Positions 1 through 8,735 of a DNA stretch of 64,000 nucleotides are shown here, piece after piece. The first letter of the stretch is position 1. Each line of letters begins with the position of its first letter. Source of the stretch: Granulicella sapmiensis (GTDB lineage Bacteria > Acidobacteriota > Terriglobia > Terriglobales > Acidobacteriaceae); assembly GCA_026225395.1 (NCBI GenBank), contig JAMFSR010000022.1, forward strand, positions 1 to 64,000. Direction: 5' to 3'. The translations under genes and the position numbers were made by a program. The notes under the pieces were generated by a model. It was not told where the DNA came from, made no database searches, and was given only the letters and a program-made list of their open reading frames with translations.

Positions 1-69
1 CGAAGAAGGCACCTCGGCATCCTTCGTGAGGAAGCCACGTAACTTGAGGGTGTTTTCAAAGAGTGTCAT
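1..69 (-). CDS. Single-strand DNA-binding protein paralogue, N-terminal fragment (runs off left edge)
   Basis: Only the first 23 residues are visible, beginning M-T-L-F-E-N-T-L-K-L-R-G-F. They closely parallel the start of the next gene (M-A-L-Y-E-N-K-I-T-L-K-G-F), so this is a second SSB/OB-fold paralogue in tandem. A GGGAGG ribosome-binding site lies just upstream of the ATG. The gap to the upstream ssb stop is about 31 nt, so the two are probably co-transcribed. The C-terminus and the true family assignment depend on sequence to the left. Confidence 0.7.
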   Translation of the reverse strand, partial: MTLFENTLKLRGFLTKDAEVPSS

Positions 70-100
70 CGTTGCACCTCCCGAGGGAGGACAACGCGGC

Positions 101-508
101 CTAAGCCGCGTCGTCCTCCGTGATGGGTTCGGCATCGGGGTATCCACCTGAGGCCGGCTGCGCCAGCTTCTTGACGATGCTGGCGCGTATCTCCCAACCC
201 CGGCGCTTGACCGTGGTCTTCTTTTTGCCCTCACCGACCTCGGCATCGAACTCGGTGCTGCGCAGCTCGCCCTCGATCTCGACGTAGTCGCCCTTCTTCA
301 GATTCTTCGCGTAGTCGGCGGGCTTGCCGAAAACGACGATGCGGTGCCATTCGGTGTGGTTCACCCATTCCTCCTTCTGCTTGTCCTTGTAGCCGGACTT
401 AGTGGCGAGTGAGACGACCACGAAGGTCTTCTGCTGTTTGGTTGCGAAGCTCTCGGCGTCCTTGCCGATGAAGCCCTTCAGAGTGATTTTGTTTTCGTAG
501 AGTGCCAT
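101..508 (-). CDS. ssb: Single-stranded DNA-binding protein (ICE-borne)
   Basis: This is a 135-residue OB-fold protein that should coat single-stranded DNA during conjugative transfer or replication. SSB hallmarks are visible: the N-terminal strand N-K-I-T-L-K-G-F-I-G-K-D, the T-E-W-H-R-I-V-V-F-G-K central strand (residues 52-62) and K-K-G-D-Y-V-E-I-E-G-E-L-R (71-83). The tail ends E-D-D-A-A, acidic but without the canonical D-D-I-P-F tip. The ATG at 508 was chosen because AGGAG lies 6 nt upstream and homology starts there; the longer open frame to 1318 has no SSB similarity. A structured leader repeat lies about 49 nt upstream. Confidence 0.88.
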   Translation of the reverse strand: MALYENKITLKGFIGKDAESFATKQQKTFVVVSLATKSGYKDKQKEEWVNHTEWHRIVVFGKPADYAKNLKKGDYVEIEGELRSTEFDAEVGEGKKKTTVKRRGWEIRASIVKKLAQPASGGYPDAEPITEDDAA

Positions 509-556
509 GTCATTTCTCCTGTTTGTATTTGCCCGAATTGCCCTCGGGACACTCTT

Positions 557-705
557 GCGCGAAGCGACGCGAGGGGCCCCGCTCCCAAGTGCCAAGCGAC
601 GCATTTTCGGAAGGTTCGGAAAATCTTTTCTTTCGGCTCTCTTTGCCGGCTCTTGCCGAAAAGATTTTTTGAATGCCGAAAAAGCAGAGTCGCGCCGTGC
701 CGCAG
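557..705 (-). promoter_or_regulatory. Nested-hairpin leader element, copy 1 (upstream of ssb)
   Basis: This non-coding block shares three conserved segments with 10179-10315: a 17-nt GC-rich segment at 557-573, an ATTTTCGG segment at 603-610, and a 30-nt segment at 676-705 with one mismatch. Read on the minus strand, 676-683 pairs with 603-610 as a 7-bp outer stem. Inside it, 655-668 pairs with 620-637 as an inner stem with a 4-nt bulge. The element ends 49 nt before the ssb ATG. It is probably a promoter and structured 5' leader. I see no supported gene in the rest of 509-1086. Confidence 0.65.
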
Positions 706-1086
706 GGCGCGGGATCAGCACCGAAGCGAGTGACCGAGGGTAAGCAGGGGAAATGCGGGAGAGATGGCGCTCTATGGAAACACTTGCCTGAAGGACTCGA
801 TGGCGTTCAGGATGCCGTTGCAACCGGACAGCAGTGGAACCATCTGTGCCCACCTGCCGATGACCCGGCTGCAAAAGCAGAGCGTGGGTGAGCTGCGCCG
901 CGCTTTGCCCCGCATCGTCCTCCGAAGTCCGCCACGCGAAGGACCTGCTTTCGGGCGGCGGAGTCGAGGGCGAGTTGCACCGCTCCAACGTCGGGGCGGC
1001 GAGAGCAAAAAGAAGACTTGCCTTACCCCGCAATTGGGAGTTGCGCATCGGTATCGCCCGCATACCCAAGCACTCGGAGAGATATC

Positions 1087-1467
1087 TCACGCTGCACTCC
1101 GTGGTCCGTGCTTCCGCGCGCAAAGTACATTGAGGGCACCGAGGATATGAGCCATCGAGGTATTGCGGCCGTAGAGCACTATGTCCGCGTAGCGGACGGG
1201 TGCGAGGTCGCCGGCGCGGTCCACCAGCAGCAACGGGACGTGCAGATCGGTTTCGAGCAGCCGGTGAATCAGCCTGCCTGCGTGGTCGCCCTGTCTTGCG
1301 TGGATCAGGATGCCGCACGCGAGGTGGCTCGCCATCATGACGGCAGCTGCGCTACGGCTGTCGTTGATGGCGGTCACGTCATAGGGTTGCAAGCGCAGCG
1401 CGAAGGCCGTTGCGGACAATAGCTCACGATCAACGCAGTAAAGCAGGATGGGCATCTTCGGTCGCAT
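1087..1467 (-). CDS. Degenerate receiver-like protein in the T4SS operon
   Basis: This 126-residue protein is built like a CheY receiver domain: strand I-L-L-Y-C-V-D near residues 6-12, helix, strand, then P-L-L-L-V-D. The phosphoacceptor Asp expected after the third strand is replaced (G-I-L-I-H-A-R-Q) and the usual Lys is not evident, so phosphorylation is unlikely. It starts just after the virB8 stop codon with a GGGAG site, so it is the next gene of the secretion operon. Its role is unknown; a protein-protein adaptor or regulator is possible. A second degenerate receiver lies at 17295-17810 on the chromosome. Confidence 0.6.
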   Translation of the reverse strand: MRPKMPILLYCVDRELLSATAFALRLQPYDVTAINDSRSAAAVMMASHLACGILIHARQGDHAGRLIHRLLETDLHVPLLLVDRAGDLAPVRYADIVLYGRNTSMAHILGALNVLCARKHGPRSAA

Positions 1468-1472
1468 GGTAG

Positions 1473-2156
1473 TCAGCTCCCGAATGCCTGGTCTTCGTGG
1501 ACATAGCTGATGACGACACCAAGCGGATTGGTGAGGAGCATCGCGTTCGGCACTTCATCGCGGAGACCGTAAACGACGTTGGCGGTCCACCGTTCGCGGC
1601 TTTGTTCCTGCTGATCGCCGAGTGAGTAGAAGACCTTCTCAAACTCGATATGGGCGCGATACGGCGCCTGCCGCGTGTCGTCGAGCACGACGGCTTTGAT
1701 CTCGATGTCCACGTTGGGGGCACTGGGGTCGAGCAGAAAGGTTTCGAGGGTCTTGGCCTTCGTCACCCGTGCCAGCGTCGCGCCCTGCAACTCGTTCGAG
1801 AAGAAGTTCAGCGACTCTGCAAAGTCACGCTGAAGCGTGGCGTGATTGCGTCCGTAGTAAAGCTGCGCCCAGCGTGCGAGGTAATACTTGCTGACGCGCT
1901 CGACGGGGACCTTGGAGAAATCTGCATAGTTCATCACCTGACCGCGCCCGGCGTCGGTGATCGAGATGACGAGCGGTTTCAACCGAAAGGCGGCGGTCTC
2001 GGCGCGATAGAGAAGCGCAAGCGAAGCGAGCGCGACGACCGAGAGCACAAGGATGGCAACCTTGAGATAGGTATTAGTGACTACCGGCTCCGCATACAAC
2101 TCAAGGAACTTGTGTCCAGCGTCAGTGGTGGTGGGATTTTGGATGGTCGGCATCAT
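1473..2156 (-). CDS. virB8: VirB8/TrbF-type inner-membrane T4SS protein
   Basis: This 227-residue protein has a short cytoplasmic N-terminus, one membrane segment (about residues 30-48, V-A-I-L-V-L-S-V-V-A-L-A-S-L-A-L-L) and a periplasmic NTF2-like domain. That layout is typical of VirB8/TrbF, which bridges the inner-membrane complex of conjugation machines. The ATG at 2156 overlaps the TGA of virB6 (ATGA), implying translational coupling; a second ATG directly follows. GGAG precedes the start by about 6 nt. The longer open frame upstream has no matching features. Confidence 0.85.
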   Translation of the reverse strand: MMPTIQNPTTTDAGHKFLELYAEPVVTNTYLKVAILVLSVVALASLALLYRAETAAFRLKPLVISITDAGRGQVMNYADFSKVPVERVSKYYLARWAQLYYGRNHATLQRDFAESLNFFSNELQGATLARVTKAKTLETFLLDPSAPNVDIEIKAVVLDDTRQAPYRAHIEFEKVFYSLGDQQEQSRERWTANVVYGLRDEVPNAMLLTNPLGVVISYVHEDQAFGS

Positions 2157-2974
2157 TGATCTCCGAGGTTGACCCAGGCGCCGGCACGTCCGCTGAGGAT
2201 GGACGCTGTCAGCTCTGGGATTTTGACCAGACCGTAGATGCAAACAAAAAGCGTAATCAGCAGCGCGGGCAGGACCATGAGGGCGTTCGAGACGTTGATG
2301 TTTCCGATGACCTGGAACATCGACGTGAGGACTTTGGCGAAGACGTAGATGAAGGCCGAGGCGACGACCTGATAGAAGCTGAAGCCGATGAATGCTTTGA
2401 GCCAGCCCCAGAACAGCCAGTCCATCTTCGGAACGATGAACCACGGAATGAAGATGGGACCTATCAGGACGCACACGGCAGCGGCGACGTAACCATAGGC
2501 GATGACGGCAAACGCGACCGCCTCCATACTTGCCAGAATCAAAACGATCAAGAGATACGTCAGGTCTTCAAGGATGTTGAAGCTGCCCGGAGGAGCGCCT
2601 AGCTGCTGCTCGGCGTTCGTAATCGTGGTGGCGATCTGTTGTGTCTGATCGGACTCAATCTGCGCGGAGATACTCAGAGCCTCTCTGGTGATGAGGTCGC
2701 TGAAGCTCATGCCCACTCCCGGTATCGGTGTCGAGTAGTAGGTCAGCATTCCGAGGCCGAAGGAGATCATCAGGATCAGGTCGGCGAACTTGGCGAAATG
2801 AAAGCCGCCCCCGCCTTGGGAGGCGGACAGGGCGGCCTTAATGCCGAACCAGACGATCAGGATCACCGCAAGGCCACGGAAGATGTCGAGTCCCGTGGCC
2901 TGAAGCGCGGCGCTATGCGATGAGAGCAGCTGTGAGATGGCCTGCCCGACGAAGGTAAAGGGGTTCTGGGGCAT
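2153..2974 (-). CDS. virB6: VirB6/TrbL-type polytopic T4SS protein
   Basis: This 273-residue integral membrane protein has about five or six hydrophobic segments (around 33-50, 66-82, 137-157, 159-178, 186-215 and 233-252). Polytopic inner-membrane proteins at this operon position are VirB6/TrbL, which form part of the substrate path across the inner membrane. It overlaps virB8 by 4 nt. The assignment rests on topology, size and operon context more than on sequence motifs. Confidence 0.82.
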   Translation of the reverse strand: MPQNPFTFVGQAISQLLSSHSAALQATGLDIFRGLAVILIVWFGIKAALSASQGGGGFHFAKFADLILMISFGLGMLTYYSTPIPGVGMSFSDLITREALSISAQIESDQTQQIATTITNAEQQLGAPPGSFNILEDLTYLLIVLILASMEAVAFAVIAYGYVAAAVCVLIGPIFIPWFIVPKMDWLFWGWLKAFIGFSFYQVVASAFIYVFAKVLTSMFQVIGNINVSNALMVLPALLITLFVCIYGLVKIPELTASILSGRAGAWVNLGDQ

Positions 2975-2977
2975 GGC

Positions 2978-3862
2978 TTAGTTTCCTGTCGTGCTGAGGG
3001 AGATGGAGTGGATGGAATCGCTCACACCGCTGGTAACGTTCTGCATGGCGGTGGGAAAGTTTTGCTGGAAGTAAATCGAGTTGTTGATGGCGCGGTTTTG
3101 CGCGTCGATTTGCTGCTTCTGCGCGATGAGCTGCTGTTGTATTGAAGCCATCAGAAGCTGGTTCGTGTCCTGCTGCGAGTGGATCTGGAGCAGTGTGGCG
3201 GAGTTGATTTTGCCGAGCAGTGCATTCTGCGTCTGCTGGATGGGGTCGGTGGAGAAAGTGTCCGATTCAAGATTCGCGAGCTTGGTAGCGAATGCCTGGG
3301 CGTCCGTTCGGATAGTCCCGAGGGTGGCGAGCGTGCTGGTGGTCGTGGTTTGCGCGAGTTCGGATGTGGCGTATTGATTGGCGACAGTGGCCTGAGTGCG
3401 GGAATCAAGCGACGAATAGTTTCCCGAGGGATAACTTTGGGTCTGCACATAGGCGCTGTTGTATCCCTGCTGTGCCTGGGACAGACCGCCGAAGTTAAGT
3501 GCGTTCACCAGCGCGGACGAAGTGCCATAAGCGTTCGGTGGCGCGGCGAGGCTGGACCACTGCGACCAGTCAGTCTTGTAACGGGCCTCCAGATTCTGCG
3601 GCATCGTGGACATCTGATAGGCGAGGTTGTACATGGTGACGATCTGGGTGCGGGTCTGCTCCGCGGTCGTATAAATCTGCGCCTCTTTCAAGAGGTGCTG
3701 TGTCCAGTTGTTGAGTTCCTGCGTTTCGTGCTCGATCTGCTGAAGAGCATGGGCGCTCTGCGTGGGATCGTAGACGATGCCGCTGCCGAACTGCGCGTGC
3801 GCCACAGGCGCGAGCGAGAGGACAAAGGCGAGGATGGCGAAGAGAAATCTATTGAACTTCAT
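2978..3862 (-). CDS. virB5: VirB5/TrbJ-type secreted T4SS component
   Basis: This 294-residue protein has a clear signal peptide (residues 1-23, cleavage after A-H-A). Next comes the G-S-G-I-V-Y-D-P-T segment typical of TrbJ/VirB5-like proteins, then a Gln-rich, largely helical body with coiled-coil character (for example Q-Q-Q-L-I-A-Q-K-Q-Q near the C-terminus). VirB5/TrbJ proteins are minor pilus-tip components that help contact the recipient. Only 3 nt separate it from virB6. Confidence 0.82.
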   Translation of the reverse strand: MKFNRFLFAILAFVLSLAPVAHAQFGSGIVYDPTQSAHALQQIEHETQELNNWTQHLLKEAQIYTTAEQTRTQIVTMYNLAYQMSTMPQNLEARYKTDWSQWSSLAAPPNAYGTSSALVNALNFGGLSQAQQGYNSAYVQTQSYPSGNYSSLDSRTQATVANQYATSELAQTTTTSTLATLGTIRTDAQAFATKLANLESDTFSTDPIQQTQNALLGKINSATLLQIHSQQDTNQLLMASIQQQLIAQKQQIDAQNRAINNSIYFQQNFPTAMQNVTSGVSDSIHSISLSTTGN

Positions 3863-3918
3863 AACTGCTCCTTTTCGGTAAACGCCGGCGTCAGCATCGG
3901 CACGGTTGGATGAACAGA

Positions 3919-5163
3919 TCAGAAGGCACTCGGAATCGTGTGGTTCTCATACGCAGGCAGCAGCATGTCCTGCGTGATGTAGACCTTGATCCGGTGGCCT
4001 TCGCGGATGGTGATGGTGGGTGGGATATTGATGAAGCGGTCGAGCACGTTCGCGCTGGACTGCGAAAGGCTCGAAGCGATACCGGCTTTATAGGCTTCGC
4101 TTCCCGATTCGTTGTAGCCTTGGTTGGCGTTCGTGGCCTCGGCTGCGCCGGAGATAATGCCCAGCGCAATTGAAGCTCCGAATATCTCGACATAGTGGTT
4201 GTTGACCTGATCCTTGAGGCCGGTGGCTCCGGCCTGATCGAGACCGTGGAACTGGTCGAGATCGACGGAGTAGCCGTCCGGCATCAACAGGCGGTGGAAG
4301 GTGACGGCGAGGCGCTTCTGGCCAAGGCCGGAAACCTTCTGCACCTTGCCGAGGATGAACGTGCCTTCGGGGACCAACAGATGCTGCCGGTCCTGACTGT
4401 AGATGGGGTTGGTGACCATCACCTTCAGAGAACCTGCAAACTCACCATCCAGTCTGTTGACCAGCACGGTATCGATGGTCGTTCCCTCGAAGACAACGTA
4501 CGGCTGGCCGTACGCGGAGTTGACGTTCACCTCCGGCGCAGGTCTGTTGGCGGCGGCAGGCACAGCGGCTGCCTGCGTAGGAGCCATCGGCGGCAGGCTC
4601 GAAGAGCGAGCCGAGGCCGCGTCACTAGGATTGCCAGGCTCCGCCAATGGGCGCGCAGCGCCATCACCGGCAGAGACAAGGTTGGAGGCAAAGCGCGCTT
4701 TGAAGGCCATCGCCTTCTCCGCATCCGCGACGGGATCGCGGGGCGGTTCCGTAACCGGCGGCAACTGCGTAGCTGGAGCAACGCCGGGCTGCGCAGGGTT
4801 CATCGCAGTCGTCATCGTTGCGGGCGGCTCCAATGCACCTGTCTGCAGCTTCTGTGCCTGTTGCTGACTCTGACGCTGATCGGCGCTCAGATCCTGCTCC
4901 AGCTCCTGAATCTTCCGCTGGTTCATGTCCGTGGACACGGCCAATGGAGAGATCGATGTTTCTTTCGGTGCAGGCTTGGCATGGTTCTTCGAGAACATGA
5001 CGGCCATCAGGATCAGCACAGCAAGTCCGGCCATGACATAGCCCTGTGCCTGCTTCGGCACGACACCTTCCGGCTTCGTGCGCTTGTCGCGCACCCCGGC
5101 AGTGTCGGTGGACGGAGGCGCAATCTGCGGCTCCATCTCGGGGGTATGTTTTTCGTCTGCCAT
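3919..5163 (-). CDS. virB10: VirB10/TrbI-type T4SS energy-sensing scaffold
   Basis: This roughly 414-residue protein has a cytoplasmic Pro-rich N-terminus, one membrane segment (about residues 43-58, Y-V-M-A-G-L-A-V-L-I-L-M-A-V-M-F) and a long Gln/Pro/Ala-rich periplasmic linker. The C-terminal domain carries VirB10-like signatures such as G-T-F-I-L-G-K-V and I-R-E-G-H-R-I-K-V-Y-I-T-Q-D-M. The family spans both membranes and gates the outer-membrane pore. ATG at 5163 is preferred because AGGTGAAG lies just upstream; a GTG at 5172 directly after the virB9 stop is an alternative. Confidence 0.88.
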   Translation of the reverse strand: MADEKHTPEMEPQIAPPSTDTAGVRDKRTKPEGVVPKQAQGYVMAGLAVLILMAVMFSKNHAKPAPKETSISPLAVSTDMNQRKIQELEQDLSADQRQSQQQAQKLQTGALEPPATMTTAMNPAQPGVAPATQLPPVTEPPRDPVADAEKAMAFKARFASNLVSAGDGAARPLAEPGNPSDAASARSSSLPPMAPTQAAAVPAAANRPAPEVNVNSAYGQPYVVFEGTTIDTVLVNRLDGEFAGSLKVMVTNPIYSQDRQHLLVPEGTFILGKVQKVSGLGQKRLAVTFHRLLMPDGYSVDLDQFHGLDQAGATGLKDQVNNHYVEIFGASIALGIISGAAEATNANQGYNESGSEAYKAGIASSLSQSSANVLDRFINIPPTITIREGHRIKVYITQDMLLPAYENHTIPSAF

Positions 5164-5172
5164 CGGCTTCAC

Positions 5173-5931
5173 CTACTGGCCTTTCCGCTCAAAGTTCAGC
5201 TTGTGCTTGCCAATTTCGAGATAGCCGCGATCGACCACCGTGGGGATGACGTAAGTGCCATCCTTCAACTGGAAGGTGATGAGGTCGGGCTTGCCGTCTT
5301 TCAGCTCGTAGATGGAGAACTTCTCCGTAGCCGACGACTTGATGTAGGTGAACTTGTCGTCGTGATAGATGGCAGAGACATCGAAGGGCTTTTCGTCATG
5401 GAAGCTGTAATCGAACTTCAACGCCTGCGTTGGGTATTCCGAGCGGAACTGCTCGACTGCGGCGGAGGCGCGGGTCTGAGCAACTTGCACCTGGGCGCGT
5501 GCTGCCTCGACCTCGCCGGCGGATACGAGTTTGCCAGCGCCATTGGCGGCGGCGAGCGAGGATGGGTCGGACGGCTCGATAACGACCTTGAGGTCGGGAT
5601 CGCCGGACTCGACATCGTCGAGCGTGAACGAGTACACGCTGCCCTTGTCGGTAATGAGGTTGAGGTTGGAGTGGATGCCTTCCTTCGCGGGATGCAGAAA
5701 GCAATAGTTGCCGACGGTGTCGATGATCCAGAAGTCTTTATCGCCGGTGGCGACCTCCAGAATCTTTTCTGTGGCCGGTAACTGGATGAGCGTGGTGTAA
5801 CGCATTCGGGCACGGACACTGACGATGTCGTTGGCGTGGTATTTGACCAGCCGGGCTGTGGTCTGCTGGCCGTGGGCCACGATCGCGGCCAGGCCAAGTA
5901 GAAGAGGGATGATGGGTGCGGCTGTGCGCAT
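5173..5931 (-). CDS. virB9: VirB9/TrbG-type outer-membrane T4SS protein
   Basis: This 252-residue protein has a signal peptide (residues 1-21, ending A-H-G). The first half carries the beta-rich VirB9 N-domain (I-I-D-T-V-G-N-Y-C-F-L-H-P). The C-terminal domain shows the family's D-D-K-F-T-Y-I-K-S-S-A pattern near residues 190-200 and V-V-D-R-G-Y-L-E-I-G near the end. VirB9 forms the outer-membrane ring with VirB10. It sits between virB4 and virB10 with short gaps, as one operon. No VirB7 lipoprotein gene is evident beside it. Confidence 0.88.
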   Translation of the reverse strand: MRTAAPIIPLLLGLAAIVAHGQQTTARLVKYHANDIVSVRARMRYTTLIQLPATEKILEVATGDKDFWIIDTVGNYCFLHPAKEGIHSNLNLITDKGSVYSFTLDDVESGDPDLKVVIEPSDPSSLAAANGAGKLVSAGEVEAARAQVQVAQTRASAAVEQFRSEYPTQALKFDYSFHDEKPFDVSAIYHDDKFTYIKSSATEKFSIYELKDGKPDLITFQLKDGTYVIPTVVDRGYLEIGKHKLNFERKGQ

Positions 5932-5957
5932 GAAATCTCCTTTGAGGGTGAATCAGG

Positions 5958-8420
5958 TTATGAGTTGAGAGGGTTGGGGTAATCGTGAGCGAGCCGCAGC
6001 AAACCTTGCTCCGGCCCGAAGCGGGCGAAGTAATCCTGCTTGCGGATGTTGTCGCGGGCATTGTTGGTCGCCATCCAGTAACCGAGGGCGTCAACTTCGA
6101 GTACCAGCTTCTTAGTGCCGCGCGGCTGTATCAGGAGCAACTCGCGCTTGGGCACCAGCGACTCCAGCAATTCAAGCTGGGTGTCGTTCAACTGGAAGAT
6201 TTCGGCATAGAGCTTACGGTCGATGTTGGGGTTCGACAGAAAGATTTTGGTGGGGCAGGACTCGTTGACGATGTGCAGCATGTCTGATGAAGCCAGCTCG
6301 ATCACCGATTGGGTCGCCAGAATCATCGCGGCGTTCTTTTTCCTCCACGTCTTCTCCGCACGGGTGATCCAATCCCGGATCGTATGGTTCTTGAGGAAGA
6401 TCCATCCCTCGTCGATGACGAAGATTTTGAAGGTGGCGGTGTTCGCGGGCTTTTCTATCTCGGAGGACGCACGTTGCAGCACATAAAACAGCACCGGCTC
6501 CAGCACGTCTGGGTATTTGTCCCAGCCGTCGAAGTTAAAGGTCTGGAACTTCGAGAAGGTCAGCGTGTCTGCTACGTTGTCGAAGAGGTAACCGAACTGT
6601 CCGGCCTGGGTCCAGCGGTGTAGCCGCTCGCCGAGAGGACCCAGTATGGATACGAAGTTAGAGAGCGTCCTGATCTCGGCGGGCAACTTGTACACGCGTT
6701 CGATCGCAGTGAAGAGCGACTTCTCGTCCTCCAACGTCAACTCGTAACGCCCACCAGCCTCGATGAGCACACGCAGGAAGAGATAGAGGAAGTTCTGATT
6801 TTCATGCGTTGGATCAAGAGAAAACGGATTGATCGTGAAGCCGGGATTTTTCAGGCCGACGTTCAGATATGTTCCACCGAAGGCCCGCGTCAGCGTTTCG
6901 TAGCTGCCACCAAGATCGAAGATGAAGGTAAGCGGATCGTATTTCTGCGCTGACTGTAGAGTGGTGGACAGCGTAAAACTCTTGCCGCTACCAGTAGCCC
7001 CGAGCAGCAGCGTGTGTGCCACATCGCCGCTGTGAAGATTCAGGTAATACGGAGTGCCGTGCGTCGATTCGAGAACGGCGAGATACTCGCGTTCGAGATG
7101 GGGATTCCATACAGAGCCGCTGTCCACCGTGAACAGAAACGACAGGTCGGCATAGTTGGAGTTGAGTGCCCACTGTTTGCGGAGATTGAACTGCCTGTTT
7201 CCGGGGACCGTGGCAAAGAACGCATTGAGCAGGTTGTAGCGTTCTTCATAGAGTAGGCCGTCGTGTTGTGTGAAGAGCTTCTGGAACTCAGCGACCGTGT
7301 GCTCGACCTTGGTGTGGTCCTCGTCGTAGATCACGACAGACAACGTAAATTCGCCAAAGTTCTTGCCTTCCATGCCCATCACTGTGAGCGCGTTACCCAA
7401 CTCCGCGACGGCGGCGGCCTTCGAGTCGTCTACTAGGTTGTCCTGATTGCCGGTGTTCTGACGGTCCTGAAGGTTCGAGACGAAGCTGGTCTTTGAGTTG
7501 TGGTGATGGCGACGGCGTGACGCGATCTCTTTGCGGGCTTTCGCGTTATCGACGGGATGCCATTCGGTCACAACATGGAAGTTGGCCGGGACATCGAACA
7601 AGCCCTGCAACAGCAGGGGCCGTGTTTCATTGGGCAATTCCTTCAGCGTGAGAACGCGGACATAGTCGTCATCAAGACGGAGATAGCCGCGATAGGCCTC
7701 CAGTTCCGAATCGCACACCTGCCAGTCGAGGTGTCGCGCATCGCAGAGTGGAGCGTCGTTGATCTTGGAGGGGCGGAGATTTATGAGACGTCGCAGTATG
7801 CGAAACGTCTCCTCCGCCCCTGACAGCTCGACCGTCATGAGGTCGTTTAGCTGCCCACTCAAACTGTTGGTCTTCTGCTGCAAGCGCAGCCGGTCGCGCT
7901 CGATCTGCTCGTAGAGCAGCGTGCGCTCTTTGTTGCCGGAGAACAGGGCGTGCAAGTCGCGGAGCGACGAGCATGGCTGCTTCGGCAGTTGCGCTAGGGC
8001 GTGCAGCAGCCCCGTCTTCTGGTAGCTGCCGTCGATCATCACGATCCAGAAGATTTCTATGCTGTAGAGCCGGTCCGATTTAGATTCCAGAAAGGCGCTG
8101 CGCTGTTCCACAGCTGCGCGAACCAGAGCACTCTCATACTCGGCATGTGGAATCGCAGGCCGGTTGTGCTTGAAAAGAATTTGGTACAGCCGGGTCTTGT
8201 CGTCGAGTGAACGGCAGGCGGCTTCGAGCCGCTTCACTGCGTAGTCGAGACCGGCATGGTCGAGACTTTCGTGGTCGATGCCACCGATGCGCAGCGCACA
8301 TCCTAGATCGCCACTTTTGGTAAGAAAGCAGTGCTCATCCCAGAAGCCGTACAGGTTTACCTGGGCAGCGAACGATCCCGCTTCCTTCCAGTCCTTCGTG
8401 ATGTTTTCAACCTTGTACAT
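5958..8420 (-). CDS. virB4: VirB4/TrbE-type conjugative ATPase
   Basis: This 820-residue cytoplasmic ATPase energises pilus assembly and DNA transfer. The C-terminal RecA-like domain has a Walker A motif G-A-T-G-S-G-K-S at residues 474-481, a Walker B motif I-F-V-I-D-E-G-W at 666-673, and A-T-Q-S at 702-705. The N-terminal half (CagE/TrbE/VirB4-type) precedes it. Length is normal for the family. Its start overlaps virB3 by 14 nt, indicating coupling. As no VirB11 is present in the window, this is the only T4SS ATPase visible. Confidence 0.95.
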   Translation of the reverse strand: MYKVENITKDWKEAGSFAAQVNLYGFWDEHCFLTKSGDLGCALRIGGIDHESLDHAGLDYAVKRLEAACRSLDDKTRLYQILFKHNRPAIPHAEYESALVRAAVEQRSAFLESKSDRLYSIEIFWIVMIDGSYQKTGLLHALAQLPKQPCSSLRDLHALFSGNKERTLLYEQIERDRLRLQQKTNSLSGQLNDLMTVELSGAEETFRILRRLINLRPSKINDAPLCDARHLDWQVCDSELEAYRGYLRLDDDYVRVLTLKELPNETRPLLLQGLFDVPANFHVVTEWHPVDNAKARKEIASRRRHHHNSKTSFVSNLQDRQNTGNQDNLVDDSKAAAVAELGNALTVMGMEGKNFGEFTLSVVIYDEDHTKVEHTVAEFQKLFTQHDGLLYEERYNLLNAFFATVPGNRQFNLRKQWALNSNYADLSFLFTVDSGSVWNPHLEREYLAVLESTHGTPYYLNLHSGDVAHTLLLGATGSGKSFTLSTTLQSAQKYDPLTFIFDLGGSYETLTRAFGGTYLNVGLKNPGFTINPFSLDPTHENQNFLYLFLRVLIEAGGRYELTLEDEKSLFTAIERVYKLPAEIRTLSNFVSILGPLGERLHRWTQAGQFGYLFDNVADTLTFSKFQTFNFDGWDKYPDVLEPVLFYVLQRASSEIEKPANTATFKIFVIDEGWIFLKNHTIRDWITRAEKTWRKKNAAMILATQSVIELASSDMLHIVNESCPTKIFLSNPNIDRKLYAEIFQLNDTQLELLESLVPKRELLLIQPRGTKKLVLEVDALGYWMATNNARDNIRKQDYFARFGPEQGLLRLAHDYPNPLNS

Positions 8421-8721
8421 TGCGCCTCGCTATGCGAACTTGCATCGTGTCCGCCTTCATCGGGTCGTACCGCCTGCGGAACTTGCTGGAGTTGAAGAGC
8501 ACGCGCAAAATCTCCACGTCATGCTTGGTCGCAATGCGGGCGATGATGACGCCAACGACGAACAGGCCGATTCCGCCGAGCAATGAATGAAGGAGGGAGA
8601 AGATGGCGCCCCCGGAGATCAGAGCGACGAAGAACAACCGTCGCTCCGCTCCGAGAACAGTCAGCGGCCGGTTCATGGCCTTGAACGCCGGACTCACTCT
8701 GCGATCCGCTGGCTTAGACAT
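8407..8721 (-). CDS. virB3: VirB3/TrbD-type T4SS membrane protein
   Basis: This 104-residue protein has two closely spaced membrane segments (about residues 28-60) and the N-terminal pattern M-N-R-P-L-T-V-L-G-A-E-R-R typical of VirB3/TrbD. The family partners VirB4 at the inner membrane and is needed for pilus assembly. It lies between virB2 and virB4 and overlaps virB4, the usual gene order. Confidence 0.9.
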   Translation of the reverse strand: MSKPADRRVSPAFKAMNRPLTVLGAERRLFFVALISGGAIFSLLHSLLGGIGLFVVGVIIARIATKHDVEILRVLFNSSKFRRRYDPMKADTMQVRIARRNVQG

Positions 8722-8735
8722 GGATCACCTCCTCT

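Noticed and set aside
764..810. Plus-strand start resembling the SSB N-terminus (M-A-L-Y-G-N)
   Set aside because: Similarity covers only the first few codons and then stops; possibly a relic, but too short to support a feature.
509..1318. N-terminal extension of the ssb open frame
   Set aside because: The upstream part is Arg/Pro-rich, spans the hairpin leader, and overlaps the receiver-like gene; SSB homology starts at the ATG at 508.
4195..5781. 528-codon plus-strand open frame
   Set aside because: It is antisense to virB10 and virB9, which have clear homology; a GC-rich shadow.
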